64,000 nucleotides of DNA. Origin: DAIPKP01 sp964539095 (lineage in GTDB: Bacteria > Synergistota > Synergistia > Synergistales > Aminiphilaceae). Location of the stretch: assembly GCA_964539095.1 (NCBI GenBank), contig CAZIFL010000008.1:1-64000 (forward strand), given 5' to 3'. Below are positions 41,286 through 48,779 of the stretch, piece by piece. Position numbers and translations under genes: made by a program. The notes under the pieces were generated by a model. That model made no database searches, had not been told where the DNA came from, and was given only the letters and a program-made list of their open reading frames with translations. Every line of letters begins with the position of its first letter. Positions within the stretch are counted from its first letter, which is position 1.

Positions 41286-42666
41286 GGAAGAATCGCGAAA
41301 AAACCGAGCCTTTTTAGGAAAGGATCCCATAGGCCCTCTTCTGGCAAAGCTCTCTCTCCCCGCCATGGTGGGAATGCTCGTTATGGCATCCTATCAGGTG
41401 GTGGATGCCATCTTTATCGGTCGGGGGGTGGGGACCACCGCCCTGGGGAGCATCACCATCATTTTCCCCATCACCATGCTCATGGGAGCCGTGGCCTTCA
41501 TGATCGGAGTGGGGGGAGCTTCGGTGATCTCCCGGGCCCTGGGGGCAGAGGATCACCTGCGGGCAGAGAGGGCTTTCGGAAACGTGCTCTTTCTTATTCT
41601 CTGCGCAGGACTTCTCATTCCTCTGGGAGTAGGAGCCTTTCTGCATCAGATCGTCTACTTCTTCGGTGCCCGGGATCCCATTCTCCCTTACGCGGTGATC
41701 TATCTGCAGACCCTGCTTCTCGGAGTACCCCTGAACATCTTCGCCATGAGTTCCAATAACGTGGTTCGGGCGGAGGGAGAGGCGAAAACCGCCATGATGA
41801 CCATGATTTTGGGGGCTCTGGTAAACGTGGTGCTGGACTGGCACTTCATTTTTAATCTTTCCATGGGCATCCGGGGGGCCGCTCTGGCCACCATTATCGG
41901 TCAGGGATGCTCCGCCCTCTGGCTTTTCGCCTGGTTTTTTCTGCGCCGCCGGAGCTGCCTAGAGTTCTCCTGGCAGAATCTGATTCCCCAGAAAGCCATG
42001 ATACGGGAGATCCTTGCCATCGGTTTTTCGGACTTTCTCCGCATGGGAGCCATAGGGATGGTGGGGGCTATCTCGAATACCACCATCTTCCTCTACGGGG
42101 GCTCCCTTTTCGTGGCGGCCTTCGGGGTAATCCAGCGGATCTTTGCCCTCATCTTCATGCCCATCTTCGGGATCTCCCAGGGGGCTCAGCCCATCGTGGG
42201 GTTCAACTTCGGGGCAGGACAGTTTCATCGAAGCCGGGAGACGATACGCCTGGCAAGCTTTGTGGCTACGATCTTCTCCTGCGCTGCCTTCGTAATCTTG
42301 CAGCTCTTTCCCGCACAGATTATGGAGTTTTTCTCTCCTGACCCTCTGCTGGTAACAACGGGAATACGGGTAATGCGTCTGGTGAGCCTGGGGCTCTGGC
42401 TGGTGGGCTTTCAGGTTATCGGGGCCACGGTCTTTCAGGCCCTGGGGAAGCCCCTCCCCGCCATGATCCTCTCCCTCTCCCGGCAGGTGCTCTTCGTGCT
42501 CCCCCTGATGGTCACCCTCCCTCGGTTTTTCGGCATCACCGGGGCCTTGAGCACCTTTCCTCTGGCAGACGGCCTCTCCGCCCTGGTAACCCTCTGGCTT
42601 GTGCGGAGGGAGCTACGGCTTCTGACGGATCTTGCCCCGGTGCTCTCCGAGGAAAATCCGGCATAA
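41269..42666 (+). CDS. MATE-family efflux transporter
   Basis: A 465-residue inner-membrane protein with 12 helices in two MATE repeats. Typical blocks are PLLAKLSLPAMVGMLVMASY with VVDAIFIGRGVGTTALGS, and GISQGAQPIVGFNFGAGQ in the second half. MATE proteins export cationic drugs or metabolites using Na+ or H+ gradients. An in-frame ATG 12 bases earlier abuts the ribosome-binding site, so 41269 is chosen. It overlaps the adaptor gene by 17 bases and is the last gene of the operon, so a one-component and a three-component exporter are made together under one TetR regulator. A large hairpin follows. Confidence 0.92.
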   Translation: MTLSPKEESRKNRAFLGKDPIGPLLAKLSLPAMVGMLVMASYQVVDAIFIGRGVGTTALGSITIIFPITMLMGAVAFMIGVGGASVISRALGAEDHLRAERAFGNVLFLILCAGLLIPLGVGAFLHQIVYFFGARDPILPYAVIYLQTLLLGVPLNIFAMSSNNVVRAEGEAKTAMMTMILGALVNVVLDWHFIFNLSMGIRGAALATIIGQGCSALWLFAWFFLRRRSCLEFSWQNLIPQKAMIREILAIGFSDFLRMGAIGMVGAISNTTIFLYGGSLFVAAFGVIQRIFALIFMPIFGISQGAQPIVGFNFGAGQFHRSRETIRLASFVATIFSCAAFVILQLFPAQIMEFFSPDPLLVTTGIRVMRLVSLGLWLVGFQVIGATVFQALGKPLPAMILSLSRQVLFVLPLMVTLPRFFGITGALSTFPLADGLSALVTLWLVRRELRLLTDLAPVLSEENPA

Positions 42667-42690
42667 GAGCCTCTTGCCTCCGGACACCGC

Positions 42691-42744
42691 GGCATAGAAA
42701 GAGCCCCCCGGAACGTTTTTCTTCCGGGGGGCTCTTTCTATGCC
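42691..42744. terminator. Bidirectional terminator with a perfect 23-bp stem
   Basis: Bases 42691-42713 are the exact reverse complement of 42722-42744, with an 8-base loop. The core is AGAAAGAGCCCCCCGGAA. It separates the convergent MATE and NhaC genes. Confidence 0.85.
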
Positions 42745-42764
42745 GCACAAAGGGACTTCAACGG

Positions 42765-44276
42765 CTATACCAGTTTCTGTCCCCACAGTCTCCCGAAAAG
42801 AAGAACCAGAAGAACGAGAAATCCCAAGGCCAGAAAAAGAACCAGAGGAGAACCAACAAATCCCGCCACCACGTAACCCAGGGAACTCGCCAGAGCCACG
42901 GTCAAGGCATAGGGAAGCTGGGTCTTCACGTGATCCACATGGTCACAGCTTGCCCCTGTGGAGGAAAGAATGGTGGTATCCGAGATGGGAGAGCAGTGAT
43001 CTCCGAAAAGGCCCCCGCTGAGAACCGCCGCGATGCTCGCATACATGGGGGCCCCCAGGCTGTGAGCCATGGGCATGGCTATGGGCAGGAGAATCGCAAA
43101 GGTTCCCCAGGAAGATCCCGTGGCAAAGCTGATACATCCTCCGGTAAGGAAAATAATGAGGGGAACACTCCATCCGGGAATAGTTCCCTGGGCAAGGTTC
43201 ACGATATAGGATGCGGTACCCATATTCTTGCAGACAGAGCTGAGAGACCAGGCAAGCACGAGAACCACCAGAATATAGAACATATCTTTCATGCCGCTAC
43301 CATATATTTTAGAGGCTTCTCCAAGGGTTTTGATGCGAGATTTTACCATCATCAGGAGACAAGCCATGGCTCCGAGGAAATACCCCACCGAAAGGGCCAT
43401 GCGAATCATGGAACCCGAAACCTGGGTAAAGGGAAAGCCCAAAGGAGCGAGGAGCCCAAAGAAGCAAACAAAAAGAATCAACAGGGGAAGGCCGATAATC
43501 CATCCCGAAGGGGTAGCTTCAGAAGAGATCTCAATAGTCTCCGAGGGGCGCATGGGAACCGAACCGGGCCAAAAGGTCTCTCCCGTATCCAGGGTTCTCC
43601 TTTCCGCTTTGTACATGGCAGAAAATTCAACCCCGAGAAAAGCCACCAAGGGAACCATCAGTAAAACCCCCAGAGGATAAAACTGGAAGGGAATGGCCTT
43701 GATAAAGGCTCCCCATTCGGATTCCTGGATTCCCAAAATCTCAAACTGTTTTTGAATCAATCCCATCACGTAGATACCCCACCCGATGAAAGGCACCAGA
43801 ATGCAAACGGGGGAGGATGTGGAGTCAAGGATCCACGCTAATTTTTCCCGACTTACTTTCAACCGGTCCGTCATGGGCTGGAAGATAGGCCCTAAAAGGA
43901 GGGCATTCGCAAGATCCGAAAAGAAGATGCTTAATCCCCCCAGCCATGCCGCAACCTGTACCTGCCTGCGGTTGTGTACGAGATGGGCAGATTTCTGAGC
44001 CAGCACTGCGGCACCTCCGGATTTTGTTATGAGAGCCACAAAACCCCCCACAAAGGAGAGCAATACGATAACACTCGCATTAAAACTATCCGCCACCTGA
44101 ACAAAGAAATAGTCTTTTATGAGATAGCTTATCCCTTCTATGGGATTCCAGCCGTGCAGAATGGTAACTCCCACAAAGGTTCCCAGAAAGAGCGCAATAA
44201 TAACGTTACGATACCGTATTGCAATAAGTACTGCGATGAGGGGGGGGAGAATTGAAAGAAATCCAAAATTTTCCAT
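42765..44276 (-). CDS. NhaC-family Na+/H+ antiporter
   Basis: A 503-residue inner-membrane protein with about 12 helices, of the NhaC superfamily. Recognisable blocks are FATGSSWGTFAILLPIAMPM and GGLFGDHCSPISDTTILSST. It exchanges sodium for protons; some relatives exchange organic acids or amino acids. The open frame extends 25 codons upstream, but GGAGG lies eight bases before this ATG. It is downstream of argH on the same strand, with a terminator-like hairpin between, so it may have its own promoter. In an organism with Na+-driven TRAP transporters this protein would help restore the sodium gradient. Confidence 0.9.
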   Translation of the reverse strand: MENFGFLSILPPLIAVLIAIRYRNVIIALFLGTFVGVTILHGWNPIEGISYLIKDYFFVQVADSFNASVIVLLSFVGGFVALITKSGGAAVLAQKSAHLVHNRRQVQVAAWLGGLSIFFSDLANALLLGPIFQPMTDRLKVSREKLAWILDSTSSPVCILVPFIGWGIYVMGLIQKQFEILGIQESEWGAFIKAIPFQFYPLGVLLMVPLVAFLGVEFSAMYKAERRTLDTGETFWPGSVPMRPSETIEISSEATPSGWIIGLPLLILFVCFFGLLAPLGFPFTQVSGSMIRMALSVGYFLGAMACLLMMVKSRIKTLGEASKIYGSGMKDMFYILVVLVLAWSLSSVCKNMGTASYIVNLAQGTIPGWSVPLIIFLTGGCISFATGSSWGTFAILLPIAMPMAHSLGAPMYASIAAVLSGGLFGDHCSPISDTTILSSTGASCDHVDHVKTQLPYALTVALASSLGYVVAGFVGSPLVLFLALGFLVLLVLLFGRLWGQKLV

Positions 44277-44349
44277 GTTAAAAACCTCCGCTCCAATTAT
44301 TATGATTTCGCATCCTTCTCCGGCGGCAAGGACGCTTTCCCTTGGGGAC

Positions 44350-44382
44350 AAAAAACCTTTCCGGAGAAAAGTCGCTTTCTCC
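44350..44382 (-). terminator. Terminator-like hairpin between argH and the NhaC gene
   Basis: On the minus strand GGAGAAA pairs with TTTCTCC around a 6-base loop, and six T follow eight bases later. Confidence 0.5.
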
Positions 44383-44411
44383 CCTTCAGGAACCTGAAAA
44401 ATCCTGCAAAC

Positions 44412-45812
44412 CTATTTTGCCAGATGCAGCTCCATCTCGTTGTGCAGCTTCGACACCAACTCCTTTCCGGCGGCAATCTGCCTTTTCACCTGTTCAAAAC
44501 CGGTCCCTCCCTCGGTATTCCGGGCCTCCACCGCCTTGAAAGGAGTAAGGAGAGCGAGAAGATCCTCCTTCACTTCAGGGATCAGGCTCTGCCATTCCTC
44601 CAGAGTAAGGGTATCCAGATCCCGGTTCTTCTCCTGGCACCACCCCACGGTACGCCCCACCTTCTCGTGGGCATCCCGGAAAGGGACTCCCACTTTAACA
44701 AGGTATTCCGCCACATCCGTGGCGAGAATGGTGCCTCCCGCAAAGGCCGCTTTCGCCCGCTCTTGGTTCACCTCCACGGTACGAAGAAGGGGGGGGAGAA
44801 TTTCCAGTACACCGAAAAGTGTTCCCAGGGAGCGCAGGAGCGCCCGCTTATCCTCCTGAAGATCCCGGTTGAAGGTGGAAGGAAGTCCCTTGAGGTTGAT
44901 CAGAAGATCGAGAGAATGCCCGATCACCTGCCCCGTCTTACCTCGAATGATCTCCAGTACATCGGGGTTCTTCTTCTGGGGCATCATGCTCGATCCGGTA
45001 CAGAAGGCATCCGGGAGAACGATCCATTTGAACTCCTGGGAATTGTAGATAATCAGATCCTCCGCCAGACGGCTGCAATGGATCATAAAGAGAGAGGCAA
45101 AGTGATGATAGTCTGCCTGATAGTCCCGATGTCCCACGGTATCCATGCTGTTAGGGGAGATGCTGGTGAATCCCAAAACCTCCGCCGAAATGCGTCGGTC
45201 CAGGGGCAGGGTGGAACCCGCCAGGGCACCGGAGCCCAGGGGAGATTCATCCAGAGAGTCCAGAGCGAAGAGAAGCCTGCGCGCATCCCGATGAAAGGCG
45301 GCGAAATGGCTCATCCAGTAGTGCCCCATGCTGACGGGTTGCGCCTGCTGCAGATGGGTATATCCGGGAACCACCAGCTGAAGATGACGCTCCGCATTGT
45401 GAAGAAGAACGGACATCAGTTCCGAGAGGGCAAGCCCCATCTCCCCCATTTGCCTGCGCAGATAAAGACGCACCGTGGTGCTCGCCTGATCGTTCCGACT
45501 GCGCCCCATGTGGAGCTTGGCCCCCAGGCTTCCGAGAATTTCGATGAGCCGGGATTCTACGTTCATGTGCACATCCTCAAGCTCCACCGAGGGCTCCAAA
45601 GCTCCGGAGAGCACCTCTTGGCGAACCTCTTCGAGCCCCTCCAGAAGCTTGGCCCCCTCCTCTTCCGTAAGAAGCCCCACCTTCACCAGCATCCGAACAT
45701 GCGCCATGCTTCCCCGTATATCATCTTCCGCCATGGGCCAGTCAAGATCGAGAGACTGGGTAAATCGCTGCACCACTTCTGCGGTGGCCTCTTTGAAACG
45801 TCCTTTCCACAT
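44412..45812 (-). CDS. argH: Argininosuccinate lyase
   Basis: A 466-residue cytoplasmic enzyme of the fumarase/aspartase superfamily that splits argininosuccinate into arginine and fumarate. The family signature GSSMMPQKKNPD is intact. Also seen are the N-terminal MWKGRFKEATAEVVQRFTQS, HMGRSRNDQ and TAFAGGTI-like segments. Length is typical (about 460). The ATG at 45812 has AAGGAGG eight bases upstream; an earlier in-frame start does not. A GntR/FCD gene ends 68 bases upstream on the same strand. No other arginine gene is present in the window, so it may act in arginine breakdown or synthesis. Confidence 0.95.
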   Translation of the reverse strand: MWKGRFKEATAEVVQRFTQSLDLDWPMAEDDIRGSMAHVRMLVKVGLLTEEEGAKLLEGLEEVRQEVLSGALEPSVELEDVHMNVESRLIEILGSLGAKLHMGRSRNDQASTTVRLYLRRQMGEMGLALSELMSVLLHNAERHLQLVVPGYTHLQQAQPVSMGHYWMSHFAAFHRDARRLLFALDSLDESPLGSGALAGSTLPLDRRISAEVLGFTSISPNSMDTVGHRDYQADYHHFASLFMIHCSRLAEDLIIYNSQEFKWIVLPDAFCTGSSMMPQKKNPDVLEIIRGKTGQVIGHSLDLLINLKGLPSTFNRDLQEDKRALLRSLGTLFGVLEILPPLLRTVEVNQERAKAAFAGGTILATDVAEYLVKVGVPFRDAHEKVGRTVGWCQEKNRDLDTLTLEEWQSLIPEVKEDLLALLTPFKAVEARNTEGGTGFEQVKRQIAAGKELVSKLHNEMELHLAK

Positions 45813-45880
45813 ACAAAAAACCTCCTTCACAAAGAGATAGCCCTCCCTCGGGAGGGGGATAGGATTTTAGAAAAAAGACT

Positions 45881-46579
45881 CTACAGCTCCTCCGAAGGAG
45901 GCCCCCCTCCGCGGGAGACCCGACCGATGAGATCATCGAAGGTGGTTCGTATATGTTTTGCCATGAAAGCTCCCGCTTTTTCGGGGTCCCCTTCGGCAAT
46001 GGCCTCCACCAGTTCGGCATGTCCCTGACAACTATGGGAGAGGTCCGGATCCCGCAACAGTTTCCGGGAAGAATCCACGGGGACGTAAAATTTATCAAAG
46101 AAAAAACAGTAAAGCTCGGAACGCCAGAACAACTGCGGAAAAAGACGGAGAAGATAGGGATTACCCGAGATGCGGGCGACACTTTCATGAAGTCTTTCAT
46201 TGAAAATAAATACCTCGGGATCTCCCGAACGGTAGGATTCCCTCTCTTGCTGCAGGATGTTCCGTAACAACGCTACATCTTCTTTTCCCGCATGTTTTGT
46301 GGCCAGCATGGCGGCATCCCGTTCGAGCAGAAGCCGAGCATGAAAAACATGACGCATATCCTCCCCCGTGAGATGAGGGACGCAAACCCCTTCTCCCTCC
46401 CGCTGGTCGAGAAGCCCCTCTGCAATAAGACGCCTGAGCACGTTCCGCACGGGAGTCCTGCTAACCCCAAGGCTTTCAGCGATTTTACTTTCCACAAGTC
46501 GAACTCCCGGGAGATACTCCTGAAACAAAATTTTCAACAATATCTCCCGATGAATACTCTCTTCACTGGAATTCTTCAT
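45881..46579 (-). CDS. GntR-family regulator with FCD domain
   Basis: A 232-residue transcription factor. The winged helix (about 8-75) contains IAESLGVSRTPVRNVLRRLI. The FCD domain (about 85-215) shows FNERLHESVARISGNPYLL and the late HSCQGHAELVEAIAEGDPE histidine region. The ATG at 46579 is chosen for its GGGGGG box; an in-frame ATG seven codons earlier lacks one. It lies 68 bases upstream of argH and is likely to control it. A TTGACA/TACCAT promoter lies about 80 bases upstream. Confidence 0.9.
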   Translation of the reverse strand: MKNSSEESIHREILLKILFQEYLPGVRLVESKIAESLGVSRTPVRNVLRRLIAEGLLDQREGEGVCVPHLTGEDMRHVFHARLLLERDAAMLATKHAGKEDVALLRNILQQERESYRSGDPEVFIFNERLHESVARISGNPYLLRLFPQLFWRSELYCFFFDKFYVPVDSSRKLLRDPDLSHSCQGHAELVEAIAEGDPEKAGAFMAKHIRTTFDDLIGRVSRGGGPPSEEL

Positions 46580-46657
46580 CGGCACCCCCCGCTCGAACAT
46601 GCCAGATATATTGAGTACATGTTGGGATACAGCAATAAAAACTGCTTTGCGTACGCC

Positions 46658-46686
46658 ATGGTATCTTTTTTGGTATTTTCTGTCAA
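46658..46686 (-). promoter_or_regulatory. Promoter of gntR-argH
   Basis: On the minus strand TTGACA (46681-46686) and TACCAT (46658-46663) are separated by 17 bases. Confidence 0.6.
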
Positions 46687-46739
46687 CGTGCTCTCCGAAA
46701 ATCTCTTTCTTTCGAGAAGCACGAAAAGAGACTCTCTAC

Positions 46740-46788
46740 GCGCAAGAGCGCCCGAAGCCGAAGCCTTGGGCGCTCTTGCGCTTTTTTT
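46740..46788 (+). terminator. Strong plus-strand terminator with no plus-strand gene
   Basis: Perfect 14-bp arms GCGCAAGAGCGCCC and GGGCGCTCTTGCGC followed by seven T on the plus strand. All genes around it are on the minus strand. On that strand it lacks a T-run, although it lies just after an EamA gene. Confidence 0.75.
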
Positions 46789-46829
46789 CATCGATACTTT
46801 TTTCTTATCCCCGGAGGGGAAACCCCTAC

Positions 46830-47723
46830 CTACCGCCGGGACATTGCCCTGCGAAGAGGGGCCCAGAGAGGGCCTATCTCACAGAGAAGCACCCCTGCGA
46901 AGATGCAGAGCCCTCCGAAAATCATGGGGAGGGTAAAGATCTCTCCCAGCACCACCACTCCCACCAAGGCGCCGAAGAGAGACTCCAGGCTGAGAAGGAT
47001 CGCCGCATGGGTAGAGGGGGTATACCGCTGGGCCCAGTTCTGGATGAGGAAGGTGAGCACCGTACAGAAGAGAATGGCGTATCCCAGGCTCATCCAGGCG
47101 GAGGTGGGCACGCTTTCGGGCCAGGACTCGAAAAGAAACGCACAGAACATGCTCACGCTCCCCGCCACGAAAATCTGAAAAAAGACCAGCACAATCACGT
47201 GGTGTTTCGCCACATAATGCTCTATCCCCAGAAGATGGGCCGCAAAGAAGACCGCTCCGGCGAGGCTGAGCCAATCCCCCTGGTTCATCCCTCCCCAGAG
47301 ATTTCCCTGGTATCCCAGAAAGGCTACCCCGGCACAGCAGAGAAGGGCAGCAAGAAAAATCCGCCCCCCCGGAAAGATCCGATGCCATGTCCATACGAGA
47401 AGGGGGACAAGAACGACGTAGATGGCGGTAAAGAAGGCCTGTTTACCTGCCGTGGTATACTGAATACCCAGGGCCTGGAGAAAAAACCCCAGAAAGATAA
47501 AACTCCCCAGAACGATTCCCGCCTTGCAATCCCGGATATCCCAGGGAAGAAAGAGAAGCGCCGGGGCAAGACAGAGGGCTCCACCGAGAAAGCGCATGCC
47601 CACGAGATAGAAGGGGGGAATGCCCGCCACGGCTCCCTTCATGGCCACAAAACTGGTGCCCCAGAGAAAGGCCACGAAGAAGAGCACTCCGTCCGCCAGA
47701 AACATTTTTTTGCGCGCATCCAC
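46830..47723 (-). CDS. EamA/DMT-superfamily exporter
   Basis: A 297-residue inner-membrane protein with ten helices in two EamA repeats (FVAFLWGTSFVAMKGAVAGI in the first, LSLAGAVFFAAHLLGIEHYV in the second). Translation starts at GTG with GGAGG nine bases upstream. It is 63 bases downstream of a close paralogue on the same strand, so the pair is a tandem duplication. Substrate unknown; amino acids or their derivatives are typical. Confidence 0.87.
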   Translation of the reverse strand: MDARKKMFLADGVLFFVAFLWGTSFVAMKGAVAGIPPFYLVGMRFLGGALCLAPALLFLPWDIRDCKAGIVLGSFIFLGFFLQALGIQYTTAGKQAFFTAIYVVLVPLLVWTWHRIFPGGRIFLAALLCCAGVAFLGYQGNLWGGMNQGDWLSLAGAVFFAAHLLGIEHYVAKHHVIVLVFFQIFVAGSVSMFCAFLFESWPESVPTSAWMSLGYAILFCTVLTFLIQNWAQRYTPSTHAAILLSLESLFGALVGVVVLGEIFTLPMIFGGLCIFAGVLLCEIGPLWAPLRRAMSRR

Positions 47724-47786
47724 GGTGAGGAACCTCCTTTTCTACGCTATTCTCGGATATCCTCAAACATTCTCGAAACCCGCCGT

Positions 47787-48683
47787 TCAGGAGCGGGAAT
47801 TCACCTTTCCGAAGGGCATTGTCACAGGTCCGAGTTCACAGATAACCACCCCACTAAGAATCAACAACCCCCCGAAGATCATGGGAACTGTAAAGGCTTC
47901 GTGCAGGAGCAGCACCCCTGCGATGGCTCCGAAGAGGGATTCCAGCCCCAGAATAAGCGCCGCATGGCTGGAGGGGGTGTACTTCTGCCCCCAGTTCTGG
48001 AGCAGAAAGGCTACCAGGGTGCTGAAGACCACCGCATAGGCAAGCCCCGCCCAGGCTGAGAGGGGAATGGTATCGGGCCAGGTCTCAAAGAGCCCGGCAC
48101 AGCAGATACTGATAACCCCCGCCACGAGAACCTGGAAAAACACCAGTAGCAGCACATCCTGCCGGGGAGCATAGTGCTCGATGGCGATAAGGTGCCCCGC
48201 AAAGAAGAAGGCCCCTATAAGACTCAGCCAATCACCGCTATTCATACCCCCCAGAAGGGAGCCCCCGAAACTCAGAAGGGTCACCCCGCAGAAGCAGAGC
48301 CCCGCAGCGAGAAAGACCCGGATCCCCGGAAAGATCCGCCGAAGCCCCCAGACGAGAAGGGGGGTAAAAACCACATAGGTAGCCGTGAAAAAGGCCTGTT
48401 TACTCGACGTGGTGTACTGCAGCCCTGTGGTCTGGAAGAAAAACCCCAGAAAGAGAAAGAATCCCACCACCACCCCCCCCTGAAGATCCTCTTTCTTCCA
48501 GGGACGGAAGAAGAGAAAGGGGGAGAGACAGAGGGCGCTTATAAGAAATCGTACACCCACCAGAAAAAAGGGAGGAATGCCATCCACCGCCGCTTTCATG
48601 GCCACAAAACCAGTTCCCCACAAAAGGGCTGCTCCAAACATTCCCAAATCCGCCATCAACATTCTTTTGCGTACGTCCTTCAT
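47787..48683 (-). CDS. EamA/DMT-superfamily exporter (tandem paralogue)
   Basis: A 298-residue ten-helix membrane protein very similar to the next gene downstream (shared WGTxFVAMKxAVxGIPPF and LQYTTxxKQAFFTAxYVV patterns). AAAGGAG lies nine bases before the ATG at 48683, ruling out an in-frame start 48 bases earlier. The GNAT-deacetylase fusion gene ends 96 bases upstream on the same strand. Two near-identical exporters side by side may form a heteromer or have split substrates; neither is shown by sequence. Confidence 0.87.
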   Translation of the reverse strand: MKDVRKRMLMADLGMFGAALLWGTGFVAMKAAVDGIPPFFLVGVRFLISALCLSPFLFFRPWKKEDLQGGVVVGFFLFLGFFFQTTGLQYTTSSKQAFFTATYVVFTPLLVWGLRRIFPGIRVFLAAGLCFCGVTLLSFGGSLLGGMNSGDWLSLIGAFFFAGHLIAIEHYAPRQDVLLLVFFQVLVAGVISICCAGLFETWPDTIPLSAWAGLAYAVVFSTLVAFLLQNWGQKYTPSSHAALILGLESLFGAIAGVLLLHEAFTVPMIFGGLLILSGVVICELGPVTMPFGKVNSRS

Positions 48684-48779
48684 GACGAATCGCTCCTTTC
48701 CTCTGTGAAGGCACAGCAGTAGCACAGCCATGCATCACTTTATTGCATACATCAACTTTTTAGGGCACGGAATGCAATT

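Noticed and set aside
44424..46028. A 534-codon plus-strand frame
   Set aside because: Antisense to argH and part of the GntR gene, both with clear family signatures.
46599..48059. A 486-codon plus-strand frame across the orphan terminator
   Set aside because: Antisense to two EamA genes and runs through a strong terminator; no domain is visible.
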